NCBI RefSeq assembly: GCF_002939305.1
Contig: NZ_MVDI01000003.1
Location: 62,001 to 126,000, forward strand
Direction: 5' to 3'
DNA: 64,000 nt
Source of the DNA: Chroococcidiopsis sp. TS-821
Lineage (GTDB): Bacteria; Cyanobacteriota; Cyanobacteriia; Cyanobacteriales; Chroococcidiopsidaceae
Shown piece after piece: positions 1 to 10,021 of this stretch. The translations under genes and the position numbers were made by a program. How positions within the stretch are numbered: the stretch's first letter is position 1; the number at the start of each line of letters is the position of its first letter. A model generated the notes under the pieces. It ran no database searches. It worked only from the letters and a program-made list of their open reading frames with translations, and was not told where the DNA came from.

Positions 1-142
1 CGATTCGTCTTGACGTGACAGTAGGAAAACAGACCCTATGATATGTTGAAGCGATCGCGCTTTTCGATAAGATAAATATGATTTTAAGCATATCGACCCG
101 ATCGGGGGATTGTTTTTGCAACTGCTTGAGGACTTTATACTT

Positions 143-394
143 ATGAGCGAAGCGGAAATTTTTGAAAAAGTCAAGAAAATTGTGACCGAGCAACTCAGTG
201 TTGAAGCCGATAAGGTAACACCACCCGCAAACTTTGCGAACGATCTAGGGGCTGACTCGCTGGATACTGTTGAACTCGTGATGGCTTTGGAGGAAGAATT
301 CGATATCGAAATCCCCGATGAGGCAGCGGAACAAATTACAACGGTGCAACAAGCGGTAGATTACATCAGCAATAAAGTGACGGCATCGGCTTAG
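143..394 (+). CDS. acpP: Acyl carrier protein
   Basis: Carries growing acyl chains on a phosphopantetheine arm during type II fatty acid synthesis in the cytoplasm. The 83-residue product has the usual length and the attachment motif GADSLD, with the modified serine at about residue 39. The frame is open upstream to a TTG at 110, but the ATG at 143 gives the family's normal N-terminus ([10 protein letters not shown]). It lies 135 bp before fabF on the same strand, a pairing common in bacteria. Confidence 0.97.
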   Translation: MSEAEIFEKVKKIVTEQLSVEADKVTPPANFANDLGADSLDTVELVMALEEEFDIEIPDEAAEQITTVQQAVDYISNKVTASA

Positions 395-529
395 GCGTGA
401 ACCACATATTTAATGGCGCGAAGTACGCAACCGCCCTTTTCGAGAGGAAATCGTAGTACGCGCCAATTCTCAAAACTAGCAATTCATTTGTTCTGCGTTA
501 TTCAGTCAGAAAGCTGGCTCAACTGAAGT

Positions 530-1783
530 ATGACAGATAAGGAAAAAAAACGTGTTGTCGTCACAGGAATCGGCGCGATTACGCCAATTGGCAATACTCC
601 AGCTGAGTACTGGGACGGGTTGCTCAATGGACGTAGTGGCATAGGTCCGATTACCTTGTTCGATGCCTCCCACCACAAATGCCGCATTGCCGGTGAAGTC
701 AAAGGATTCAATCCCCACGATTACCTTGACAGCAAAGATGCCAAGCGTATGGACCGGTTTGCTCAATTGGCAGTGTCAGCCAGTTTACAAGCGCTTGCAG
801 ACGCACAGTTTGTCATTAATGAACTGAACGCAGAACAAGTGGGCGTTATTATTGGAACTGGCATCGGTGGCATTAAGGTCTTAGAAGACCAACAAACGGT
901 ATATCTCAATCGCGGTCCGGATCGCTGTAGCCCATTTATGGTGCCGATGATGATCGCGAACATGGCAGCAGGATTAACTGCAATTCATATCGGTGCTAAA
1001 GGTCCAAATACGTGTCCTGTCACCGCGTGTGCTGCGGGTTCTAACGCTGTGGGCGATGCATTTCGGATGATTCAGCGCGGTTATGCGCAAGCGATGATCT
1101 GTGGGGGTGCCGAAGCAGCAGTGACGCCGTTATCCGTTGCAGGCTTCGCTGCAGCCCGAACGCTATCAATGCGCAATGACGATCCTGCGCGCGCGAGTCG
1201 TCCTTTCGATCGCGATCGCGACGGATTTGTCATGGGAGAAGGTGCGGGAATTCTACTATTAGAAGAACTCGAACACGCCCGCAGCCGCGGCGCGCGGATT
1301 TATGCGGAAATTATCGGCTACGGCATGACGTGTGATGCGTATCATATGACATCACCTGTACCAGGTGGTGAAGGTGCGACACGAGCGATTCAACTTGCGT
1401 TGAAAGATGCATTGTTGAATCCAACGCAGGTCGACTACATCAACGCGCACGGTACGAGTACCGCGATGAATGACACTACAGAAACTGCCGCGATGAAAAA
1501 AGCATTGGGCGACCATGCATACAAAGTCGCAATTAGCTCAACAAAGTCGATGACTGGACATTTATTAGGCGGTTCGGGAGGTATCGAAGCGGTGGCAACT
1601 GTATTGGCGATCGTGCATGACCAAATTCCACCGACTATTAATTTAGAAAATCCCGATCCAGAATGTGACTTGGATTACGTACCTAACGTTGCTCGCGCTC
1701 AACGAGTCGATGTTGCTTTATCAAATTCGTTTGGTTTTGGCGGGCACAATGTAACTTTGGTATTTCAGAAGTTTACAGGCTAG
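530..1783 (+). CDS. fabF: 3-oxoacyl-[acyl-carrier-protein] synthase II
   Basis: Condenses malonyl-ACP with acyl-ACP in fatty acid elongation. At 417 residues it has the normal length. The Cys-His-His triad is visible: the nucleophile in TACAAGSN, then NAHGTST and TGHLLGG. It follows acpP on the same strand, so the two probably share a transcript. Confidence 0.97.
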   Translation: MTDKEKKRVVVTGIGAITPIGNTPAEYWDGLLNGRSGIGPITLFDASHHKCRIAGEVKGFNPHDYLDSKDAKRMDRFAQLAVSASLQALADAQFVINELNAEQVGVIIGTGIGGIKVLEDQQTVYLNRGPDRCSPFMVPMMIANMAAGLTAIHIGAKGPNTCPVTACAAGSNAVGDAFRMIQRGYAQAMICGGAEAAVTPLSVAGFAAARTLSMRNDDPARASRPFDRDRDGFVMGEGAGILLLEELEHARSRGARIYAEIIGYGMTCDAYHMTSPVPGGEGATRAIQLALKDALLNPTQVDYINAHGTSTAMNDTTETAAMKKALGDHAYKVAISSTKSMTGHLLGGSGGIEAVATVLAIVHDQIPPTINLENPDPECDLDYVPNVARAQRVDVALSNSFGFGGHNVTLVFQKFTG

Positions 1784-2249
1784 GGTAAGGAAACTTGAGT
1801 TTTGTGCCTCGCGGTTTCGCACGCTTAGTAGGGAAAAGATAAAATCGCAGGTGTCTGGAAGTATCTCATAGCGCGATCGCCTTTGTACTTACCCTCTGAA
1901 CTATGTTAAATGCGATGTTTTTGACGTCAGTAATCCTGCGATATATTTCCCTAATTGATACCAAGCAATGCGGCGACCGGCGCTCAACTCAGTTTTTAAG
2001 ATGAATCCAAGATCCCTGAGTTAGGTGCGATTGAATTGAATCGCGAACTTGTAGTACGTCAAATCAGTGCTTTTGTAGCAAACAAAACCTCAAGGAGAGA
2101 AACTTATTACGCATTGTTTAAGCAAGGATGCTTGCCTGTCAATCCAGAAGAATGGGATGATCGTTAATAAGTGCTTAGGGCAATCTCTGAGGATTACAAT
2201 TTCAGCCCACTCCATGAGCGTGCTAACCCGTCGTTAACAATAAGAGACT
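1784..2249. other. Gap between fabF and tkt
   Basis: No full gene is seen in these 466 bases. The second half holds a short open frame (listed separately) that reads like coding sequence, and the rest contains no promoter or terminator I can support. Confidence 0.5.
2036..2167 (+). CDS. Short open frame, possible gene remnant
   Basis: A 43-codon frame from a TTG ends in TAA. The frame is already open from just after a stop at 1997-1999. Its composition (many Glu, Arg, Asn; ending PVNPEEWDDR) looks coding rather than random, but there is no ribosome binding site and I recognise no family. It may be the surviving 3' end of a lost gene or chance. Confidence 0.25.
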   Translation: MNRELVVRQISAFVANKTSRRETYYALFKQGCLPVNPEEWDDR

Positions 2250-4280
2250 ATGGCTGTTGCAACCCAATCCCTCGAAGAACTTTGTATTAATTCAATCCGT
2301 TTTCTCGCAATCGATGCTGTAGAAAAGGCAAAGTCTGGTCACCCAGGGCTGCCAATGGGCGCAGCTCCAATGGCTTTTGTCTTATGGGATCGATTTATGC
2401 GATTCAACCCCAAAAATCCTGCTTGGTTCAACCGCGATCGCTTTTTGTTATCCGCAGGACACGGCAGTATGCTATTGTATGCCTTGCTGTACCTGACAGG
2501 TTACGAGGACTTGACGCTCGAAGACCTCAAGCAGTTCCGCCAGTGGGAGTCAAAAACTCCTGGACACCCAGAAAACTTTATGAATCCTGGGGTAGAAATT
2601 ACAACGGGTCCTTTGGGTCAAGGTATTGCCAATGGCGTTGGCATTGCTATGGCTGAGGCTCACCTAGCTGCTAAGTTTAATAAACCTGATTTTCCGATTG
2701 TTGACCACTACACCTACGTGATTTTAGGTGATGGATGCAATATGGAAGGCGTCTCAAGCGAAGCTTGTTCGTTAGCTGGACACTTGGGGCTTGGTAAGCT
2801 GATTGCTTTATACGACGATAACCACATTTCCATCGACGGCTCGACCGATCTTGCGTTTACCGAAGATGTTGGTAAGCGCTTTGAGGCTTACGGCTGGCAC
2901 GTCCAAGTAGTCGAAGACGGCAATACCGATTTAGATGCCATCCATAAAGCAATAGAAGTTGCTAAATCTGTCACTGACAAACCTTCTTTAATTAAAGTAA
3001 GAACCACAATCGGCTACGGATCGCCGAACAAAGCTAATACTCGCCACGCGCACGGTGAAGCGTTAGGGGCGGATGAAGTCAAAGCAACGCGCGAACACCT
3101 CGGTTGGGAGTATGGACCGTTTGAAGTTCCCGAAGATGCACTGAAGCATTGGCGTCAAGCGATCGACCGCGGTGCAAAATTAGAGCAAGAGTGGAATGAA
3201 TTATTTGCGCGCTACAAAGAGCAATATCCTGAAGAAGCACGTCTGTTAGAGCGGATGCACGCAGCGGAACTACCTGAAGGTTGGGATTCGGTGCTACCTA
3301 CCTACACTCCCGAAGACAAAGGAGTTGCCACCCGCGTGCACTCAGGTAATTGCTTAAATGCGATCGCAGAAGTGCTTCCTGAACTTATCGGTGGTTCGGC
3401 TGACTTGGCTCCTTCGAACAACACGTTGCTCAAGACTTCTGGTGACTTCCAAAAAGGTCAGTACGAAAATCGCTACATCCGTTTTGGCGTACGCGAACAT
3501 GGCATGGGCGCAATTTGTAATGGTCTGGCGCTCGATGGTTCGGGACTGATTCCTTATGGTGCGACGTTCCTCGTATTTACCGATTATATGCGTGCGGCAA
3601 TTCGTCTTTCGGCGTTGTCGGAAGCTGGCGTAATTTATGTTATGACGCACGACTCGATTGCACTGGGTGAAGATGGTCCAACACACCAACCGATTGAACA
3701 CCTCGCTTCGTTGCGGGCAATTCCTGATTTGTACGTAATCCGCCCTGCGGATGGTAATGAAACTTCTGGCGCTTACAAAGTCGCGATCGAAGCTGCGCGG
3801 GGTAAGCGTTATGGCAACAAAACACGGCCTTCTATTCTAGCGCTGACGCGCCAAGCTGTACCCAACCTAGAAGGTACTTCGATTGAAGGCGTGACTAAGG
3901 GTGCGTATATCTTATCGGATAGCGATGGCACCCCTGACTTGATTTTGATTGGTACAGGTAGCGAAACTCAACTGTGTGTCAAAGCGGCTGAACAGTTACG
4001 CTCTGAAGGCAAGAAAGTGAGAGTTGTTTCGATGCCTTGCTGGGAAGTCTTTGAAGAACAAGACGCAGAGTATCGCGAATCGGTACTGCCTAAGGCAGTG
4101 AAAAAGCGCGTATCCGTTGAAGCTGGCTCGACATTTGGCTGGTGTCGTTACGTAGGTGATGAAGGTATTGCGATCGGTATCGATCAGTATGGTTCTTCGG
4201 CTCCTGGTGCGGTTTGTATGGAGAAGTTTGGCTTTACTGTTGATAACGTCGTCGCAAAAGCAAAAGCCGTCTTAGGCTAA
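2250..4280 (+). CDS. tkt: Transketolase
   Basis: Thiamine-diphosphate enzyme that moves two-carbon ketol units between sugar phosphates in the Calvin cycle and pentose phosphate pathway. The 676-residue length is typical. Visible signatures are the N-terminal AGHGSMLLY and GPLGQG segments, the cofactor motif GDGCNMEG, and the pyrimidine-domain segment with [12 protein letters not shown]-like sequence ([10 protein letters not shown]). The ATG at 2250 gives the standard cyanobacterial N-terminus. A strong terminator follows, so it is probably the last gene of its transcript. Confidence 0.97.
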   Translation: MAVATQSLEELCINSIRFLAIDAVEKAKSGHPGLPMGAAPMAFVLWDRFMRFNPKNPAWFNRDRFLLSAGHGSMLLYALLYLTGYEDLTLEDLKQFRQWESKTPGHPENFMNPGVEITTGPLGQGIANGVGIAMAEAHLAAKFNKPDFPIVDHYTYVILGDGCNMEGVSSEACSLAGHLGLGKLIALYDDNHISIDGSTDLAFTEDVGKRFEAYGWHVQVVEDGNTDLDAIHKAIEVAKSVTDKPSLIKVRTTIGYGSPNKANTRHAHGEALGADEVKATREHLGWEYGPFEVPEDALKHWRQAIDRGAKLEQEWNELFARYKEQYPEEARLLERMHAAELPEGWDSVLPTYTPEDKGVATRVHSGNCLNAIAEVLPELIGGSADLAPSNNTLLKTSGDFQKGQYENRYIRFGVREHGMGAICNGLALDGSGLIPYGATFLVFTDYMRAAIRLSALSEAGVIYVMTHDSIALGEDGPTHQPIEHLASLRAIPDLYVIRPADGNETSGAYKVAIEAARGKRYGNKTRPSILALTRQAVPNLEGTSIEGVTKGAYILSDSDGTPDLILIGTGSETQLCVKAAEQLRSEGKKVRVVSMPCWEVFEEQDAEYRESVLPKAVKKRVSVEAGSTFGWCRYVGDEGIAIGIDQYGSSAPGAVCMEKFGFTVDNVVAKAKAVLG

Positions 4281-4325
4281 TGAGCGGCAGATTTTGCTCA
4301 AAACGTTAAAATTACCAAGCTAATT

Positions 4326-4356
4326 GGGGATTCTCTAGAAGGATCCCTATTTTTTT
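4326..4356 (+). terminator. Rho-independent terminator of tkt
   Basis: GGGGATTCT pairs with AGGATCCCT-type sequence (8-9 bp including a G.T pair, 5-nt loop), followed by a run of seven T. It lies 46 bases after the tkt stop. Confidence 0.75.
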
Positions 4357-4893
4357 ACTTGTGTTTACGGCGTAAACAACTCCCTAAATCTGGGAATTTC
4401 ATGCCGCTTGGTGTTGCCCGATTCTGAGGCAGAAGATACGAGAAAATATTGATTTACACAATAGCGGCAAAATCGGCTTTGTGCCAATCTCGCATACAAA
4501 ATATTGCAGGCGATGGATTAAATTCTCTGCTTTTAGCTGCATTCATACTAAGCACTAATTATGCCTAAATAATTATTTAGTAAAGTCTCATTTGCATGCA
4601 GTTTTAATCAGAGAAGTGTATTTGATACTACTTACAAATATTTAATTGAGATGATATCTTCATTGCCAATTGTTCTGGCTTCTATAAAAAATTAATTCAT
4701 CTAAAGTAAATATTTTAATTTCTTGAAAATACTCTTACTTATTATTCTAGAGCAAATTAAATACTACTCGATCAAATCCTTTTCACATAGAGATTAGAGG
4801 CTTTTAAGATAACAAGGAAAGTGACAAAAGTAATACTTTAGCTATTGAGATTAACTATAGATATACTGGTAGATTTTGAAAAGGAAATTGTCC
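4357..4893. other. AT-rich gap
   Basis: About 540 bases, noticeably richer in A+T than the flanking genes. No open frame, hairpin or recognised repeat stands out. It presumably contains the promoter of the gene at 4894, but no box is convincing. Confidence 0.4.
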
Positions 4894-5583
4894 ATGATTC
4901 AGCTATTTATTCGTTTATCACCACCTCCATATAAACAGAAAATTAGAGAAATTTGGTTGCAATATTTATTGCATCGCACAATCAGAAAAATTGCATCGAT
5001 GCCACTAGGACAAATTCCAACACGCAAAATGTTAGCAGACTTGCAACTTGGCTGGGGAAATTATAGTTTTGCGGCTAACTTAGATTATCTTGAGGCAGTC
5101 GCAAAAAGAGCAATTCAAGCGTCGGAGCCAATTTTAGAGTGTGGTAGTGGATTGACAACGATTATTTTAGGATTGCTTGCTGGTCGGCGTGGAGTTGCAG
5201 TCTTCTCATTTGAACATATGCCGCAGTGGCGATTGCATGTTCTCAGTGTATTGCAAAAACACGGTATACCCGCAGTTAATGTTTGTTTAGCGCCACTACA
5301 AGACTATGGCAATTTTGCTTGGTACAAACCGCCTTTAAGTATTTTACCTCAGCAATTTGAGTTAATTATTTGTGATGGACCTCCAGGTAAAACTCCTGGA
5401 GGTCGTTATGGACTTCTACCCGTCATGAGGCAGTATTTTTCCCCCACAAACACGATTTTGCTTGACGATGCCGATCGCCCTGGTGAGATGGAAACACTAG
5501 AAAAATGGAGACGCGAGGCAGGAGTAAAGGTAGAAATGCAACAAATGCCCCAGGGAACGTATGCGGTAATTACTCACCACTAG
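4894..5583 (+). CDS. Class I methyltransferase-like protein
   Basis: The 229-residue product has a Rossmann methyltransferase motif I (ILECGSGLTTIILG) and, further on, IICDGPPGKTPGGRYG and TILLDDADRPGE, like the acidic loops of O-methyltransferase-type folds. The substrate cannot be told. The ATG at 4894 is preceded at 7 bases by AAGGAAA; a TTG at 4876 in the same frame lacks a site. The last 14 bases overlap the 3' end of tonB on the opposite strand. Neighbours give no firm clue to its role. Confidence 0.7.
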   Translation: MIQLFIRLSPPPYKQKIREIWLQYLLHRTIRKIASMPLGQIPTRKMLADLQLGWGNYSFAANLDYLEAVAKRAIQASEPILECGSGLTTIILGLLAGRRGVAVFSFEHMPQWRLHVLSVLQKHGIPAVNVCLAPLQDYGNFAWYKPPLSILPQQFELIICDGPPGKTPGGRYGLLPVMRQYFSPTNTILLDDADRPGEMETLEKWRREAGVKVEMQQMPQGTYAVITHH

Positions 5584-7003
5584 GTGGCGTGGATGATTGG
5601 TCTCTACTACGACGCAACGTATCGCGCAAGCTACTTTGCCCTTGGTTCGCAGGTGCTGCTTGTTGTGGCTGCGATTGTTGTTGCTGACGTCGCAGCGATT
5701 GTCGCAGATTAGACTGACTTGGCGGTGCAGCTTGTTGTGCAGGTCTAGCTGGCTGTCGAGGCGTTGGTGAAGCAGCTTCTACGCGTTGCCTTCTTTGTTG
5801 CGGTGCGGGATCGCTTGCACGACGCGGTGGTGCTGTTTCTACACGTCGCTGTGGTTGGGTTGCGGCTTGTTGAGGAGCGCGCTGCGGTGTTTTAGCTGGT
5901 GCGCTTGCCGATCCGGTATTCTGTCTTGGCGGTGTTTGCGGTGTATTTGCTTGTTGTGCTGGGCGTTTTCTTCGCGCGGCTTCGCGTTGTCTGCGCTCTT
6001 GTTCGAGTTGGCGCGATCGCTGCGACCCTTCTAAAGTAAAATCAACTTTTGCCGAAACTCCTTGTCTACCTTCGGGCGTTGAACTAAATTTCCAATTGCG
6101 AGCGGCGCGAACTGCGGCTTCATCAAGTTCTCTATTACCACTCGAACGCGCGACTTGCACGTTTGTGACATTACCTTTCGCATCTACATCGACTTTGACT
6201 TCAGTTCGTCCTTCAATACCTTGACGTCTTGCACGTTCGGGATACCGCGGTTTACTACAATCGCGACACGCTAAACGTCCTGAACCCGAATCGGTATTGC
6301 TACTAGGCGCACTTGGTGCGGGTGCTGCTGGTCTTGGACTTGGACCCGCTGCTACAGTTGCATTACTTGCTGGTGGTGCTTGAGTAGGAGTGCTCGGAAC
6401 ACTCGGTCGGGCAGTATTTGCCGGTGCGGGTTGCGGACTCGGTACTGTCGTTATTGCTTGTCGCGTATCGCGTATCGATCGCAATTCGGCAGTCAGCTGC
6501 TCGTTGGGTTGCGCAGGCTGAGGCACTGGTTGAACCGCAGGTGTGGTAGGTGCGGTCGGTGATGGTGGTGCTACTGGTTGCGGGGCTGCGGCTACTGGGG
6601 GTGATGGCGCCGGTTGCGGGGCTGGCTCTGGTCTAGCACTTTCTACCGGCTTTGGCTGCGTTGGCTGCTGTTGTACGGGTTGGGGTGGTGGCAAAGCAAC
6701 GGTTGCTGCTTGTGGTGGTGCAGGCTGCGGTGGAGTTACAGGGGGAGGCGGCGTGACATTTCTGATAACTGGTTGTGGCTGCGGCTCTTGTTGGGGTTCT
6801 GGAGATGGCGTTGGCGGATCGACAAGCACTACCTCTATGGGTTCTTCTTCTAGCTCGGCTGTCCGATTCCAAATATTGTCAATCGTCAAGCTCAAAACTC
6901 CAACATGCAACGCTAGTGAGCCGACCAAGCTGTACATCAAAAAGGATCTCAGTGACTTTACTTCCTTCTCTCGCTGCGCGATCGCAATGTTGGAAAGGCT
7001 CAT
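5570..7003 (-). CDS. tonB: TonB energy transducer with long C-terminal tail
   Basis: Couples the ExbB-ExbD proton motor of the inner membrane to outer-membrane receptors. Of 477 residues, 20-42 form the membrane anchor, about 60-240 a Pro/Gln-rich periplasm-spanning region, and about 243-328 a TonB C-terminal domain (YPERARRQGIEG, then GNVTNVQVARSSG and AARNWKF). A Cys pair (CRDC) just precedes the domain. Unlike standard TonB, another 150 residues follow, rich in Gln, Arg, Pro and Ala. ExbB-ExbD lie divergently 450 bp away and two receptors are nearby. The 3' end overlaps the convergent gene by 14 bases. Confidence 0.88.
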   Translation of the reverse strand: MSLSNIAIAQREKEVKSLRSFLMYSLVGSLALHVGVLSLTIDNIWNRTAELEEEPIEVVLVDPPTPSPEPQQEPQPQPVIRNVTPPPPVTPPQPAPPQAATVALPPPQPVQQQPTQPKPVESARPEPAPQPAPSPPVAAAPQPVAPPSPTAPTTPAVQPVPQPAQPNEQLTAELRSIRDTRQAITTVPSPQPAPANTARPSVPSTPTQAPPASNATVAAGPSPRPAAPAPSAPSSNTDSGSGRLACRDCSKPRYPERARRQGIEGRTEVKVDVDAKGNVTNVQVARSSGNRELDEAAVRAARNWKFSSTPEGRQGVSAKVDFTLEGSQRSRQLEQERRQREAARRKRPAQQANTPQTPPRQNTGSASAPAKTPQRAPQQAATQPQRRVETAPPRRASDPAPQQRRQRVEAASPTPRQPARPAQQAAPPSQSNLRQSLRRQQQQSQPQQAAPANQGQSSLRDTLRRSRDQSSTPPSGE

Positions 7004-7451
7004 ATTTTATTGCTACTCTTTCTCACTAAACTCTTAGCCTATTATTTTTCAATTACTTCTGTCAAGCGTATGTTGGTAATAATTTTGGTTTAACTGTGTC
7101 ACGTAGATAATTATTTAATGAATGTATCTTCACAAGTTCAACAACACTTATAAATTCCATATGTTTGTTGAGTTAAATAATTGTAAAACGATAAAACAAT
7201 CGATATCTTTGAATACGAACGAAAGGTCGTAGTCATACAGAAGGACGAAAAAGGGTGCGTTTTACCCTGCACTCTGTAGCGACTTTAAAGCAATATCAAG
7301 TCATCAAGCGTTTCCATAACTTTGTGACAATTATGTAATAAAGTTAAAATTATTTTTCACTTGATTTAATCTACTATTGAGAAGTTGTATCAGTTTTGAT
7401 GAGAAGTGACAAGACTGAGGCTGACTTGATTCGTGAATCTAGAGACAATAC
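7004..7451. other. Divergent promoter region between tonB and exbB
   Basis: 448 AT-rich bases separating two divergent genes of one complex. It must hold both promoters. I found no sequence close to the classical 19-bp Fur box; the best (at about 7107) matches only about half. It contains the minus-strand hairpin listed next. Confidence 0.5.
7247..7268 (-). terminator. Terminator-like hairpin reading leftward
   Basis: On the minus strand AGGGT pairs with ACCCT over a 7-nt loop and is followed directly by five T. No gene reading leftward ends here, so it may end an antisense or small RNA that starts between here and exbB, or be a chance structure. Confidence 0.35.
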
Positions 7452-8105
7452 ATGGGAATAAGTAATTTATTTGTGGCAGGCGGCATTGTGATGTGGCCGC
7501 TGTTGGCGTTTTCAATCATAGCGATCGCGCTAATTATCGAGCGGATTGCGTTTTGGGCAAGAATAAATCGCCGTCAAGGTCGGGTGGTGCGAGATGTATT
7601 GAATCTCTACCGGAAAGATAACGTTGTGGGTGCGATCGACAAACTAAAGCAGAATGCAGATTTACCCATGGCGCGAATTTTTTTAGCGGCACTCGAACTT
7701 GAACAACCGAATCCTGAAGAATTTCGTTTGGCTTTAGAAAGCGAAGCACAAGCAGAGATACCGCAACTTAAGCGGTTTAACACAATATTTGACACAATTA
7801 TTAGTCTCTCGCCGCTCTTGGGTCTATTGGGTACTGTGTTGGGTTTAATCAACTCGTTTGCTTCACTCAATTTAGGCGATCTTGGCGGGACACAAACAGT
7901 TGGCGTGACATCAGGGATCAGTGAGGCCCTAGTCTCAACAGCTTCGGGACTCGTTGTTGCAATCTTCACGCTGTTTTTTGCGAACACTTTTCGCGGACTT
8001 TATCAACGGCAAGCCGCATTAATTCAAGAATATGGCGGGCAAATGGAATTATTATATCGCCGTCGTTACGAGCAGCAGGAGAGAACGTATGCGCCTACCA
8101 GATGA
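7452..8105 (+). CDS. exbB: ExbB/TolQ/MotA-family proton channel
   Basis: Inner-membrane component of the TonB motor. 217 residues with three predicted membrane segments: about 10-32, and two in the C-terminal half around the conserved stretch SLSPLLGLLGTVLGLINSF and GISEALVSTASGLVVAI. These are the family's hallmark segments. exbD overlaps its 3' end by 17 bases, indicating translational coupling. Confidence 0.93.
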   Translation: MGISNLFVAGGIVMWPLLAFSIIAIALIIERIAFWARINRRQGRVVRDVLNLYRKDNVVGAIDKLKQNADLPMARIFLAALELEQPNPEEFRLALESEAQAEIPQLKRFNTIFDTIISLSPLLGLLGTVLGLINSFASLNLGDLGGTQTVGVTSGISEALVSTASGLVVAIFTLFFANTFRGLYQRQAALIQEYGGQMELLYRRRYEQQERTYAPTR

Positions 8106-8490
8106 GCCAGAAAATACTGCAGCGATCAATATCGTACCGATGATTGATGTGATTTTTGCGATTTTGACATTTTTTATCATGTCTACGCTGTTTCTTACGC
8201 GATCGCAAAGCTTGCCAGTCAATTTGCCTAAAGCTACCACGACGCAAGTTCAACGGTCATCGACGATTACTGTGACGTTAGATAATCGCGGTCAACTTGC
8301 ACTGAATCGCCAACCTGTTGATTTAGCGACATTAGAAAGTCGAGTTTCTAGTTTAATTGCACCAAATCAAGAAGCCGTTGTCGTGCTCAATGCTGACGAA
8401 CAAGTCAATCACGGTCAAGTGATTGCAGTGATGGATCAAATTCGTCGAGTTCCTGGAGCAAGACTTGCGATCGCCGCACAAAGACCTTAG
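8089..8490 (+). CDS. exbD: ExbD/TolR-family transport protein
   Basis: Partner of ExbB in the TonB proton motor. 133 residues: a short cytoplasmic N-terminus, one membrane helix with the essential aspartate (IVPMIDVIF, Asp about 20) and a periplasmic domain. The ATG at 8089 overlaps the end of exbB and is preceded by GGAGAGAA; an upstream in-frame start at 8032 would add an unlikely extension lying within exbB. Confidence 0.93.
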   Translation: MRLPDEPENTAAINIVPMIDVIFAILTFFIMSTLFLTRSQSLPVNLPKATTTQVQRSSTITVTLDNRGQLALNRQPVDLATLESRVSSLIAPNQEAVVVLNADEQVNHGQVIAVMDQIRRVPGARLAIAAQRP

Positions 8491-8621
8491 CAATCATTTT
8501 TCTCATTTTTATTGACAATATATCTCATTACAGTTAAGGTATTGTCAAGTGATAACTAAATAGATAGTGGGTTGATATTTAGTTAGGTGCATTGATCTCG
8601 AGTTGTCCGTCAATGACTCAG

Positions 8622-9740
8622 TTACGATTGGTAATTGCGTTTTGGCGGCAACTTCTTTTTATTTTTATGCCACCACATAACAAAACCAGTGACCATTAAA
8701 ATAGTCGGCGACAGTCCGACAAACAAATAAAATAGACGGGTGGGTAAGCCGCCGAAAGTACCATAATGAATCAGCGTAAAAGCATGTAAGATCGCGTCAG
8801 CGAAAGGTAGCGATCGCGAATCGCGGATTTGCAGTATTTCGCCAGTGTATTGGTCTATGTACACCTCACTGCGACCAGAGTTACCTTTTTCTTGGGGAAA
8901 CTTTTTGCTAATTTTAAAAGTTCCTTCGGGTGTACTTGGTAGACTAATATTAGTTGTCACAGCCCCAGGTAACGCAGCATCTGCTTTCAAAAGAATCTCA
9001 TTGAGAGTAACAAACGATTGATGCGTTGTAGTAGGTCGTGTAGAGGTAGGTTCAGCAAGCTGGGGAGTCTGAGCGATCGCATAAATGATTGGTTTAGTAA
9101 ACTCAGCAAAATTCCAACAAAAGCCTGTAAAAGCAATCATTGCTAGGAATAAAGCGGTGATAATTCCTACTACTTTATGGATATCAAAGCTGACGCGCTG
9201 AAGACGAGCTGTCCATTTAATTTTGAAGCCATTAATTAGTTTTCTCCATCCAGGCCAAAGGACAATACCTGTGATACACGCAATAAATAATAAAAAGGCA
9301 GCAATTCCAACAATAATGAATCCTATTCTGCCTGCTAAGAGTTGATAATGTATGCGATACACGATACCGTACAAGGAGTTTTCCCATGGGCGCGTACCTA
9401 AAATGTCTGCTGTATAGGGGTTGACAAAGACTTCTGTCCATTGATCGTCGACTGATTTTAGCCATACGCTATATGGTACGTCTGTTGCTAGAGGTATACT
9501 CACTGAGTCAAGCGTCAGATTGCGATAAGCTGTTCTAACAGCATCCACTATTGCCTCAATTGATATTGACTGTTGCGGTACTACGCGTCCAAACCGACTG
9601 CAAACTAGAAAGTGGTCAATTTCTTGCCGAAAGACTAAGCAACTACCTGCAAAACCAACAATTGCAGTGATTAATCCTATGAGTAAACCTATATAGCGAT
9701 GCAGTTGAAAGGCAAAGTTGTGGAGTTTTTTGGTCATCAT
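8622..9740 (-). CDS. PepSY-associated membrane protein (PiuB-like)
   Basis: 372 residues with four main membrane segments and the PepSY_TM family pattern: an N-terminal LHRYIGLLIGLITAIVGFAGS helix, a periplasmic loop, a central GIVLWPGWRKL segment followed by SFDIHKVVGIITALFLAMIAFTGFCWNF, and a C-terminal VTGFVMWW helix. Family members accompany siderophore or heme receptors and have been linked to periplasmic reduction of ferric chelates. It is divergent from the receptor at 10022 and probably co-regulated with it. Confidence 0.82.
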   Translation of the reverse strand: MMTKKLHNFAFQLHRYIGLLIGLITAIVGFAGSCLVFRQEIDHFLVCSRFGRVVPQQSISIEAIVDAVRTAYRNLTLDSVSIPLATDVPYSVWLKSVDDQWTEVFVNPYTADILGTRPWENSLYGIVYRIHYQLLAGRIGFIIVGIAAFLLFIACITGIVLWPGWRKLINGFKIKWTARLQRVSFDIHKVVGIITALFLAMIAFTGFCWNFAEFTKPIIYAIAQTPQLAEPTSTRPTTTHQSFVTLNEILLKADAALPGAVTTNISLPSTPEGTFKISKKFPQEKGNSGRSEVYIDQYTGEILQIRDSRSLPFADAILHAFTLIHYGTFGGLPTRLFYLFVGLSPTILMVTGFVMWWHKNKKKLPPKRNYQS

Positions 9741-9853
9741 TGTTCTGCAAAGAAGGTTTAATGTGATTTGACATTTTGCTTGATTGACAAAAATTCCTAA
9801 AATTTTAGTTCTAGCCTCTTGAGAAGCATTTTCACATGTGTAAAAATATCACT

Positions 9854-9872
9854 ATTGAAAATTAATTTCAAT
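9854..9872. promoter_or_regulatory. Inverted repeat, candidate metal-responsive operator
   Basis: ATTGAAA-ATTAA-TTTCAAT is a perfect 7-bp inverted repeat with a 5-bp spacer, 19 bp in all, between the divergent PepSY and receptor genes. Its inner 17 bp match 15 of 17 with a repeat upstream of isiA (58110-58126). Operator function is inferred. Confidence 0.45.
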
Positions 9873-9957
9873 TTATTTAGAACTTCTACCACGGATCTGT
9901 GTCATGGGATGGTAATGGGATGCAATCCGCAAACCCTAAGCATCAACCCAACTTGTA

Positions 9958-9969
9958 ATTGATATCAAT
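9958..9969. promoter_or_regulatory. Palindrome upstream of the receptor
   Basis: ATTGATATCAAT is a perfect 12-bp palindrome about 52 bases before the receptor start. It could be a repressor site; it is short and AT-rich, so chance is possible. Confidence 0.3.
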
Positions 9970-10021
9970 AATTTCAAGGTTTCGGTGTAAGACAATTTTC
10001 CGCAACTAGGCAAGGTGACAA

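Noticed and set aside
3354-3701. Minus-strand open frame inside tkt
   Set aside because: Shadow of transketolase coding sequence with no start signals or recognisable family.
6543-7037. Long plus-strand open frame, Gly/Cys-rich, opposite tonB
   Set aside because: It is the mirror of the Pro/Gln-rich tonB codons; composition is unnatural and tonB has clear domains on the other strand.
7107-7125. Possible classical Fur box GATAATTATTTAATGAATG
   Set aside because: Only about 10 of 19 positions agree with the enterobacterial consensus, no better than AT-rich background.
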